Positions 9,301 through 16,411 of a stretch of DNA of 16,411 nucleotides are shown here, piece after piece. The translations under genes and the position numbers were made by a program. Below the pieces are notes generated by a model. It saw only the letters and a list, made by a program, of their open reading frames with translations, was not told the origin of the DNA and searched no databases. Origin of the DNA: Beroe ovata (Eukaryota > Ctenophora > Nuda > Beroida > Beroidae); NCBI GenBank assembly GCA_946803715.1, contig CAMPET010000110.1, positions 104,870 to 121,280 of the forward strand, given 5' to 3'. The stretch's first letter is position 1; the number at the start of each line of letters is the position of its first letter.

Positions 9301-12300
9301 ATGCTTGTGATGTGATTCATTGACACCAGTTTGTCATAACAGGCTTTTGTGACGAATCGGTTTTCATTCGTCAGAAGTGGCTGACACAGTGACACCACTT
9401 CATTACTGTGGCATAGGAATGCTATTATGCTAACGATGGAATCATTACAGGCTTCCGTTCTGGGTTCCTTTTAAGCGATTGCCACCAAACCATGGCAAAA
9501 CTTATTAAGATATAAATGTACAATTCTTTGTTCAAGATACACTAGGACCAGTACAAGCATTCTACAACATGATCAAAGAGGCCTCGCTCATTATGCCATA
9601 TAAGGTCACACATCCAAGATATACCGTCGACTATTATAAATATTCGAACAATTCCATGCTAATATCTCGCTGATAATACTCAAATTTGCCGATATTCGAT
9701 AATAAAAGACGGAGTAACACATGCATATTTACTGTGAGATAATTGGCCACGTGGTAATCGATAACAATGGGCACACCGTGTATTGGGCGATAAGCCGATG
9801 GGATACGGGGCTAAACTGGAGAGTCGGTAGACAGGTGGTAGTATAGTAATCACTACTCTGTATCGTGACACGAATACAACTTGACATCACATGGCGTTGG
9901 AGTATAAATAACCGAAAACGTGATATTAAGCAATAATGAAAACGAATGCGCGCGCGAAACTTCAAATACTGCAGCCTTGTTTGATATCAAATCTCAGTTG
10001 CGCGCGTTCCAAAAACAACATATTGCCACGGCGTGTCACAAATTCGCCTGAAGCACTTGAGGGCGGTTATAAGAGCTTGTCCGAAATTGAATGACGCAAG
10101 CCGGTATATGACAATTCGAAATCAAGTCACTCAAAAGATCGATGTTAATAGAACCTAACTCCAAATATGGGCAAAAGAAGCGGACTGACGTATGATCATG
10201 CGCTCAAGATTTCATTACAGCACATGCCTGCAAAAGGTGCGAATTGAATGTATGCAACCCAAAATAGAACTTACCCAAATCATTGCCCGTTCCGAGAGGT
10301 AGAATTGCGACAGGCGGGCAGTGCAGGTAATTCAGCTTGTCAATTTCGGAGAGGACCCAACCCACAGTACCATCACCGCCACAAACCAGTATCCGGAGAT
10401 TAACCACGTTTTGGTAGAGCGATAACGCCAAGTTAGGACCACCTTCCGTTATATCGAATACCTGAATAGAACTATCGTACTTTATTACAATCATTTCCCA
10501 GATTGACACAATATAGAGTTGTTGTAAAAGTAGCGATTGTGAAATGATTCAACCCACCTGTCTAGGATTAAGATACCACTGAAAGGCCTGTATGAGATAG
10601 GCCCCCTGGTTACCCCCCGATTTAGGGTTAACAAACACCAACACAGGTGTTTTGCTGTGTTGAACTGATGATGGTACTTTTATCTGAGAGAGAAAGGGAA
10701 CAATATATCAGTGTGGACTGTGATTGTCATTTGGGAATCTGAGCGTTGATACAAACACATAATCCTAAGGTCCTAGGACCCAGGTAAAAGCAAAGGTGTT
10801 CCTACACCAATGTCACCCAGTGTTGTAACCCAATGTAACCCAATGTAACCCAGTGTTGAAGAGCACTCACGTGGAAGGGTCGTTTGAAGTCCTCCCTCTC
10901 GTGCTCTGATAGACGTTTACTCCGGGAGGATCGCTTCGAGGAGGAGGGTCGGGTGGAGTAGCTGATCTTCCGCCGGCCCTGCCCTTTCCGGCTCCCGCCC
11001 GACCGTGCCTGTGCCGGGGGCCGAGAGTTATAACTTGCAATGAGTTATGACTTGCAATGATTCGTTACAAGTCTGTGTGATATGTTTCTAGTGATGACCG
11101 AATTCCATTCCAAATTACGTGCGAGAGATTCAACCGTGTAGTTAAATGACTGAAACATAGTGCAACCAGCGTCATCAGAAACTTCATGAGTTAGAGAAAA
11201 GAACTTCGAACAAGCAAAAAAGACAAGGATTCATTATTCCAGTCTTCGTTACGAGGGAATATATCATACGGTTTACAGGAATGTACCAAAAGAAAACTCG
11301 TGCCGAAAGGAGAACAATTCTTTACTAAAACAAGGTGACAAATTGAATGTACTAAAAGGAACTAATCCCAAAGCGAGAAAGGTGTATGGTAACGGAGCTA
11401 TCTAAAACTGCTCATACTTACACGTGAATCTGTTACCGACCACGTTACTGCTCGTTGTACGCTAGAATAACGGGAACTACCACCCTAGTATTATACACGT
11501 GGTACTTACATTCGTAATTACACTGACACTTACATCTTGTACATTTACACGTGAAAGCAGAAACAATTTCACGGTTATTGCCTAAGATAACAAACATACA
11601 TGCAATGTTAAAGTTACTAAAAACGTCATACAAAGGATGATGATTGGAGAATACCTATCATATTATCGGCCGGTGGAGAATGACACCTATCTGGCCAAGA
11701 CATACCTTACTCCCAAACACGATCCAATAAGGAGGTATAATAATCTGCTCAAAGTCTCCCAAACTACAGTGATCCTCGATGAGACTTAACTTGAAACAGG
11801 AGGGATGATACTGGGGGAATAGAGAGTAGGGTAAGACTCGTTTACAGAGGAGCAGATTGAACAAATCCGATTGGTTGGTGAACGTGACTCACGGAATCTT
11901 TACACCACGAGCACGTGACAGCGATGAAAGCCTTGCTGTTTTTGCCCGATCCCCACGTCGCGCCGCGCGGTAACGACTTATTACACTCGCGACACTTGGT
12001 CGTGTACGTTTTCCGCTGTAACATCCAATGGTGGTGTGTCCAGGACTCCTTCTTGAAGTTAGCATCTCGGAATGTAGACCGACACTTGACTGACAGGTTT
12101 TCTTGGCACTCCTCGTGGAGTACCATTCTACAGGCAGCGCATTTCAACTTGATACGCCGATACCCAACACTACCCTGAGGGAAGGGACGGTATTATTTGA
12201 GTAGGATGTGCGAGAATGTAGTTTTGGGGGCTGAACTAGGAAGCCAGGTCTTTACATGGGATTATCGGGTGTTACTGTGTGAGGTACCGCATGGTATAAA

Positions 12301-12732
12301 TGGTACACTGGTATATAGGAGTGTTTACTGTTTGTGCAGTGCATTTCTTCTGCACAAGGGTTAACTGTGATCAAAGTGAGTGGAAACATTGGTGTGAGTA
12401 GTATCGTGTATGATATCATATCATAGCTGCTACAGGAAACGCAGGGAATAGCCGGTACCTACGGATGGGAGAAATTGTACGGAAATGGGGTTTTCACAAT
12501 CCACTGAATTGATGACTGGAGATGAGGATTATTTGAAACAAGACGTGTGATCAGACATTGAATATCAAATATAATAAATCACGAAAATGAATTACTGTAG
12601 GTTGATTCATTGAGTATACAGCACGGTTAAGTTACCCATCCTAAAGAAGTTTTGCGAACTCTAAACTGAAATGCATTCAATAAGGTGCAAAACAGGATAT
12701 ACACCTATTATCATATTATATACACTCATACA

Positions 12733-12763
<31 letters not shown>

Positions 12764-13602
12764 TTACACAATCCTTGTCTGGGGTCGTAAGGTTGCACAT
12801 GGCACTACCCTCGTATTCGTACCAGTAGTGGGTCCCATTAGTTGCTCCCTCACTCCAATCACTGGACGTTGTCCTCACCCCATGACAACCACCCGATCCT
12901 CTGAAGGGAGGTGAAGGTGAGTTGCGTTACCATAGCAACGGTGACAGGTGATACCATAGCAACGATATGGAGAAATTACAGTTGATAGAGTATCCCTGAA
13001 CCCATCGCAATGTTCGATGCCTTCCATTTTGAAGGCCCAATTTTGATGTTGAGGTACTGATATATTATAGATTGCTTGCCCACAATCAGTTCTTTGACAC
13101 CCGTACTATTCACACTATCCTAGGAATTCACACTATCCTAGGAATCTTACACTCTACATTTTGCTTGTAACACGGATATATGAGCAACGCAGTCTGTATA
13201 CTTGTATACTGTACGTAGCTGTTACATATTGTACATAGTAACCTGTTACATGTACTATGACATCGTAACATGTGATGATTATAGTCAACCCCCCCCCATA
13301 CCAACACATTGTGTTTATAGAATGGTAGAAGCTGCGATGAGTTGGTTGTATACCTAGTACCTACTGTGCAGCTATGCCATACCTACTGGCTTACAAGTAG
13401 GTGCTTCACGATTAATTCACAACATCATCAGTTGAAATACAATGGAAACAGTCATTTCTGTACGTCGTGTAAACACTATAATTCCAGGAGACTGGGAGAC
13501 TCACAGGGCAGGTGACAGTTGTGACGCAGAGATTGGGATGTCAACCAGTGCAGCTGTACAGATTAGCGGGAGATTGACCAGGTTTCCCGTTACGTGATCC
13601 AT
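5772..13602 (-). CDS. DGKZ: Diacylglycerol kinase, class IV (zeta/iota, rdgA type), about 18 exons
   Basis: The enzyme phosphorylates diacylglycerol to phosphatidic acid with ATP, ending DAG signalling at membranes and in the nucleus. Coding exons, 5' to 3' on the minus strand: 13602-13505 (candidate first), 12900-12768, 12174-11893, 11810-11706, 11008-10871, 10683-10558, 10461-10275, 8757-8664, 8496-8403, 8263-8116 (5' end lost at an N), 7994-7887, 7770-7671, 7544-7473, 7373-7250, 7058-6884, 6672-6482, 6377-6128, 5951-5772. All introns are GT-AG and the phases join without a frameshift except at the damaged exon. The product is about 865 residues, close to the ~930 of vertebrate zeta. Domain order C1-C1-basic-catalytic-accessory-ankyrin-PDZ ligand is specific to class IV. 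Zeta and iota cannot be told apart, and an invertebrate gene is probably the single ancestor of both. The linker before the ankyrin repeats looks shorter than in vertebrates. Confidence 0.95.
6482..8263 (-). CDS. DGKZ: DGK exons 10-16: accessory (DAGKa) domain
   Basis: Seven exons: 8263-8116, 7994-7887, 7770-7671, 7544-7473, 7373-7250, 7058-6884, 6672-6482. Landmarks in order: [74 protein letters not shown] joined to [40 protein letters not shown]; and [20 protein letters not shown] followed by GIFVLDVG. Each aligns in order with the DGK accessory domain, which packs on the catalytic domain and is needed for activity. Exon 10 is damaged: its 5' end meets the N at 8264, and the conserved segment expected just before QFHTGRE (around VMNNYFS) is absent from this window. 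Introns are 99-211 bases. Confidence 0.92.
8403..10683 (-). CDS. DGKZ: DGK exons 6-9: catalytic (DAGKc) domain
   Basis: Four exons: 10683-10558, 10461-10275, 8757-8664, 8496-8403. The first carries [14 protein letters not shown] and ends FQWYLNPRQ. The second carries the nucleotide-binding glycine motif in [15 protein letters not shown] and [13 protein letters not shown]. The third completes it with [19 protein letters not shown] and ends DGVIQSLDR. The fourth starts WQIDVEEL and runs into an acidic, Ser-rich insert ([12 protein letters not shown]) before the accessory domain. The glycine-rich GGDGT and the PLGTGND motif are those of active lipid kinases, so the enzyme is predicted catalytic. 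The split GCT codon for Ala after DL (phase 1) and the split Arg codon (phase 2) restore the motif exactly across introns, which supports the model. Confidence 0.96.
8758..10274. other. Long kinase intron (1517 bases) splitting the catalytic motif
   Basis: Donor gtaagt, acceptor tgtcttcag on the minus strand. This is the longest intron of the gene; most others are about 80-210 bases. The excess is partly a tandem repeat at about 9008-9425. The part at 9426-10274 holds no coding signal that I recognise. Confidence 0.85.
9008..9425. repeat. ~115-bp tandem repeat, about 3.5 units, with internal hairpins
   Basis: ttgacaccag starts units at 9091, 9206 and 9320 (periods 115 and 114); a shorter, diverged unit precedes at about 9008. 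Each unit has two half-repeats beginning tgacacca, then gtcataacaggc, a stem gacgaa/ttcgtc, and gacgta.gaatgcatg. Stem pairs are 9122-9128/9144-9150, 9236-9242/9253-9259 and 9350-9357/9366-9373. Confidence 0.85.
10871..11008 (-). CDS. DGKZ: DGK exon 5: basic MARCKS-like/nuclear-localisation segment
   Basis: 46 codons between acceptor cccggcacag and donor gtgagt, in phase 0 on both sides. The sequence is dominated by Arg, Lys and Ser: [20 protein letters not shown], then SSRSKR, ending EDFKRPFH just before the catalytic domain. It sits where vertebrate DGK zeta carries its MARCKS phosphorylation-site-like segment, known there to act as a nuclear localisation signal regulated by PKC. Similar function here is inference; the lysine-rich core is replaced by an Arg/Ser-rich one. 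The exon is more GC-rich than its neighbours. Confidence 0.85.
11009..11705. other. Kinase intron (697 bases), no other feature seen
   Basis: Donor gtatgt after the C1B exon, acceptor before the basic exon. AT-rich. The short frames inside have no recognisable similarity to a protein family and would break the C1B-to-basic-segment continuity known in class IV DGKs. Confidence 0.7.
11706..12900 (-). CDS. DGKZ: DGK exons 2-4: tandem C1 domains
   Basis: Exons 12900-12768, 12174-11893 and 11810-11706. The first reads [18 protein letters not shown], close to the conserved class IV lead-in, and supplies the first zinc ligands (His, Cys, Cys). The second completes C1A with [20 protein letters not shown], a perfect CX2CX4HX2CX7C, then opens C1B with HHHW..TKCREC and CSWC. 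The third finishes C1B with [18 protein letters not shown] and runs to [11 protein letters not shown]. All zinc ligands are present. C1 domains in this family aid membrane and DAG engagement, and the second carries the class's extended motif. Junctions are phase 0. Confidence 0.95.
12175..12767. other. Kinase intron (593 bases) starting in a GT microsatellite
   Basis: Its donor gtaagt runs directly into a GT repeat. The rest is AT-rich without a visible gene or clear regulatory motif. Confidence 0.8.
12731..12763. repeat. CA/GT microsatellite abutting a 5' splice site
   Basis: About fifteen CA units, with one cac-ccac interruption, end three bases from the donor of the exon 12768-12900. On the minus strand the intron begins gtaagtgtgtgtg. 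Confidence 0.95.
12901..13504. other. Presumed intron 1 of the kinase gene (604 bases)
   Basis: Besides the X-box pair, it holds two copies of ttcacactatcctaggaa near 13109-13143, a C9 run near 13290, and gttacat/gtacata-rich inverted fragments near 13200-13275. No coding signal seen. Confidence 0.5.
12926..12963. promoter_or_regulatory. Two RFX-type X-box motifs, 24 bp apart
   Basis: GTTACCATAGCAAC at 12926-12939 fits the X-box (half-sites GTTACC and AGCAAC with an AT spacer). GATACCATAGCAAC at 12950-12963 is a second copy with one altered base in the left half. RFX factors bind this motif, classically in promoters of ciliary genes. Location is 25-63 bases upstream of the exon 12768-12900, in the presumed first intron or in an alternative promoter for a transcript starting there. 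Confidence 0.6.
13505..13602 (-). CDS. DGKZ: Candidate first coding exon of the kinase
   Basis: Starts at ATG 13602 and reads [20 protein letters not shown], then [12 protein letters not shown], and ends in phase 2 at gtgagt. That is the phase the exon 12900-12768 needs (it starts with one base), giving Leu at the join. The N-terminus of class IV DGKs is not conserved, so there is no homology to confirm it. A ttgttcag acceptor just upstream means it could be an internal exon with the start further upstream. The frame is also bounded by a repeat that starts at 13606. Confidence 0.35.
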
Positions 13603-13605
13603 AAC

Positions 13606-14149
13606 CTGAACAACCACAACAACCACAATAATAATACAACCATTAGGTATAATTAATCGGAGACGAGGGCTGGAGTGGACCACTTTAATAATGAGGGGTA
13701 CAAAAATCCGGGATACGACCAAAATACGGAGTTGATCATACTTAAATACTAGTTGACGATAAACCAGAAACCCATCTATGACGAAAAAGCCAATGTCATG
13801 TTGGATTTCACTATCGGCTAGGAGTCAACAACCAACGTTCCTCCCCATAATCAANCTGAACAACCACAACAACCACAATAATAATACAACCATGATAATT
13901 AGTCGGAGATGAGGGTTGGAGTGGACCACTATAATAATGGGGAGTACAAAATCCGGGATACGACCAGAAAGCGGAATTGACGACATACTTAGATACTATA
14001 GGTAGTTGACGATAAACCGGAAACCCTTCTATGACGGAAAAAGGTAGTTGACGATAAACCGGAAACCCTTCTATGACGGAAAAGCCAATATCATGTCGGA
14101 TTTCACTATCGGCTAGGAGTCAACAACCAACGTTCCTCCCCATAATCAA
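13606..14149. repeat. Direct duplication of a ~250-290 bp block joined at an N
   Basis: 13606-13854 and 13856-14149 both begin ctgaacaaccacaac and both end ctccccataatcaa, with roughly 10% scattered differences and small indels. The N at 13855 is exactly at the junction. The second copy has its own internal 42-bp tandem duplication (14001-14042 and 14043-14084, starting ggtagttgacgataaacc). Confidence 0.9.
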
Positions 14150-14705
14150 ACACAACCACAACTATATTTCAATGATACTGATAATAGGTATCTATACCGT
14201 GACTATTATACGATGATCATGGCGGATGTCACATTGTCACTGTTTAGCAAAGTCGAGTCTGTGTGTGTGTGACAACTGTGACAACTATCAAAACACGTAG
14301 CTTGTTCACCCAACCGCAGCTCTATTATAACCAAATAGAGTGACAATGTAGGTATACGTTTATTGGTTTCAGAGAATTCTAATTAATCAACAAAAACAAC
14401 GTCGGCCCCCGCTGCCATTACTTGTGGCTGCATAGTGCAATATTGTGCGAAATGCACACAGTAAATGTACAGCTGTTCCACTAACGAGTAAGTAAACGGC
14501 TGTATACTGACTAAGCGAGGATTTCGAAACTTTTTAACAGCCACGATTGAAATGCGAACTCAGTAAATTTGGATGGTAGCCAAAGTGTCATGAACAGTAA
14601 CTGCAACTCGAAATAACGGACATCAACGAAACAATCTGGCCATCATATATTACTACACACACCACGCCCGGGAATGACAACGAAATGCTATAAATTGACA
14701 CCAGC
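14150..14705. other. No gene seen; upstream flank or first intron of the kinase gene
   Basis: No coding signal is recognised on either strand. If 13602 is the true start, the kinase promoter lies here. No TATA box at a convincing position. Confidence 0.4.
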
Positions 14706-14707
14706 TA

Positions 14708-14800
14708 TGTGCGAGTGTGTGTGTGCGTGTGTGTCTGTGTGTGCGTGCGTGCATGTGTGTGTTTGTGTGTGTGCGTGTGTCTGTGTGCGTGTTTGTAAAT
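14708..14800. repeat. GT-rich degenerate microsatellite
   Basis: gtgtgtgcgtgtgtgtctgtg-type runs. The minus-strand His/Thr frames over it are repeat artefacts. Confidence 0.9.
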
Positions 14801-14973
14801 GTGTTTGTAAATGTGTCTGAATGAGCGTATACATGTTTGTGTGTATTTAAGAGCGGCAAGCATCATTTGTGCGGATTTTTTAGTCAATTTCGTATGCAGG
14901 ACAACTGTACGTATACAACAAACACGCGTGATGTTGTGTAAATAAAGCTCGCGTGATCGCGTGACGAATACTA

Positions 14974-15093
14974 GCATCTATTTGCGTGACGTCACTGTTT
15001 CTTGCATACATTTGCGTGACATCACTGTTTCTTGCATCTATTTGCGTGACATCACTGTTTCTTGCATCTATTTGCGTGACGTCACTGTTTCTT
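14974..15093. promoter_or_regulatory. Four tandem 30-bp units, each with a CRE-like site
   Basis: The unit gcatctatttgcgtgacatc-actgtttctt repeats four times with a period of exactly 30. TGACGTCA, the perfect palindromic CRE, is at 14987-14994 and 15077-15084. TGACATCA, one base off, is at 15017-15024 and 15047-15054. CREB/ATF-family factors bind such sites. It lies about 1.4 kb upstream of the candidate kinase start. Because the unit length is divisible by three, a plus-strand frame stays open through it, but I do not take it as a gene. Confidence 0.6.
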
Positions 15094-16010
15094 GTTTATT
15101 ACGTCGCATGATGAAGCGCGCATTTATAGAGAAACAGAACGAGGATAGCTTGAGGGACAAACTGCAACCGAAGTAACAAGCTACAACCAACAACACGCAC
15201 AATACCAGTAATTGTGATGAATTTTAAGGGTTGATACAGTTAATATAATGTCTGTATGTCCATGAAATATAGAGACACATTAACAAGGAGTTAATGTGAT
15301 CTCTACTCCAGTAGGAAAGTTAAATAATATCAAAAATCTCGCTTCTCGCTGCGTATCATATTATGTAGGTTAATTTCAGGACATATTTTAGTTTACTTTT
15401 CTGGGCTACAGCCTACACCTGAGCCACTGAGCCAGCATGGGTCATTACTCATTGGATTGACGAAGAAAACAAAACCAAGGTATTCGCCAAACTATAACTG
15501 ATTTTGGAAGAGGCTAAATTCTGTAAGAGAGTGAAAAATTGGTGCAAGAGCAGCGTTTTTCATATACTGTGACAACAACATAAACTGTGAAATGACCCAT
15601 ATAGGCAAACGGATAAACGGGGAGCTGATAGTGCAAGTTATACAGGTATCAGGTTGCACTGAATGATATGGATTTGAAGCTGGGGTATTAGTATGTAGGT
15701 ACCTACTAGTTATATAGATAGGTATAAGTATAAGGTAGTCCCATGATCTTAAAATAGGAATAGGTTGTACTTTGTATCATAACGGCAGAGTGAATTATTG
15801 GTCTGGCATAATCCTAAATAGAATAACCCCTCCTTATCCCAAATCTCTGGTGTAAACAGCTGTACAGCGCATGAAGTTGCGCATTCCTGGAATTATGCCA
15901 GGGCTGATAACACGCCGAAATCAAAACCTGGATCATTTCTCACACACGTTGGAGAGCTAGCGGAAAAACTAGCGACTAACAACCGTATATCTACCGTATA
16001 TCTACCGTAT
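15094..16010. other. No gene seen; one short hairpin
   Basis: AT-rich without recognisable coding signal on either strand. It contains the hairpin at 15271-15304 annotated separately. Confidence 0.4.
15271..15304. repeat. Short hairpin, 14-bp stem, 5-base loop
   Basis: cacattaac (15276-15284) pairs with gttaatgtg (15290-15298) around loop aagga. After one bulged A the stem continues with agaga/tctct. Could be a small element remnant or a structured RNA; nothing else supports a gene. Confidence 0.55.
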
Positions 16011-16220
16011 AACAACTGTATACCACTTGATAACAGTATTGACAACAAGTTCTATATAACAACTGTATACCACTTGATAACAGTATTGACAGCAAGTTCT
16101 ATATTATATCACAACTGTATAGTGTATACCACTTGATAACAGTATTGACAACAAGTTCTATATAACAAGTTCTATAACAAGTTCTATAACAAGTTCTATA
16201 ACAAGTTCTATATAACAAGT
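16011..16220. repeat. Nested minisatellite: 47-bp units then 12-bp units
   Basis: Three units start aacaactgta at 16011 and 16058 and acaactgta at 16111, each running through ccacttgataacagtattg and ending acaagttctata. The tail of the last unit is then amplified alone as about five copies of taacaagttcta. A small 12-bp run (atctaccgtat) precedes it. Confidence 0.9.
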
Positions 16221-16353
16221 GGCATTGCAGGCGGTCTAACTAACACAAAGTTACGACGCACCAGGCACCAGCCTTACCACTGTAATATACTACCTACATA
16301 ACTCATGGTAGAGCTGTAATAATGAGGGTAGAGGCCAGAGTAAAGGAGTAACT

Positions 16354-16411
16354 GTGAGTGTGAGTGTGAGTGTGTGTGTGTGAGTGTGTGTGAGTGTGTA
16401 TCTGTGTGTGT
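16354..16411. repeat. GTGA/GT microsatellite at window edge
   Basis: gtgagtgtgagtgtgagtgtgtgtg continues to the last base, so the array probably extends beyond the window. Confidence 0.9.

Noticed and set aside
14653-14977. His/Thr-rich minus-strand frames
   Set aside because: Translation of the GT-rich microsatellite.
14961-15176. 71-codon plus-strand frame through the CRE repeat (IYLRDVTVSC repeats)
   Set aside because: It is open only because the 30-bp unit is divisible by three. No homology, and the non-repeat tail is short.

Overview
This is nuclear DNA from an animal. The coding signal is in short exons separated by GT-AG introns of about 80-1500 bases. The recognisable proteins are metazoan types: a class IV diacylglycerol kinase with C-terminal ankyrin repeats, a GPI mannosyltransferase, and a signal-peptide/one-TM protein with a PPxY tail. 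All three lie on the minus strand. Species cannot be read from the sequence. Small introns, dense simple repeats and GC-rich fold-back repeats suit an invertebrate, perhaps an early-branching one, but that is inference. Four single Ns (3953, 5323, 8264, 13855) look like contig joins; two lie in repeats and one breaks an exon.

Layout. 1-750: microsatellites and intron sequence of a gene running off the left edge. 752-1052: first two coding exons of a PIGB-like GPI mannosyltransferase III. 1618-2604: intronless gene for a 240-residue Cys-rich, single-pass membrane protein with a Pro/Tyr tail, with a poly(A) signal. 2605-5570: no convincing gene; direct repeats, a stem built of palindromic 17-mers, a fold-back element of about 1.1 kb with terminal inverted repeats, and AT-rich DNA. 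5571-5781: GC-rich minisatellite touching the stop codon of the next gene. 5772-13602: the diacylglycerol kinase zeta/iota (rdgA) type gene, about 18 exons read right to left: candidate first exon, two C1 domains, a basic MARCKS-like exon, catalytic domain, accessory domain, ankyrin repeats, and a C-terminal Thr-Pro-Val that fits a class I PDZ ligand. Exon phases agree at every junction except where the N at 8264 interrupts. 13606-16411: no gene recognised; a duplicated ~250-290 bp block, a GT-rich tract, four tandem 30-bp units each with a CRE-like site, a hairpin and a nested minisatellite.

The kinase is predicted to convert diacylglycerol to phosphatidic acid and so damp DAG signalling. 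Its modules (C1 x2, basic segment, kinase, ankyrin, PDZ ligand) match those known for vertebrate DGK zeta/iota. PIGB acts in the ER on GPI-anchor precursors. Nothing in the sequence links the three genes functionally. The most interesting non-coding signals are two RFX-type X-boxes 24 bp apart in the presumed first intron of the kinase gene, the CRE-like array about 1.4 kb upstream of it, and a ~115-bp tandem repeat inside a kinase intron whose stem is kept while its loop varies.
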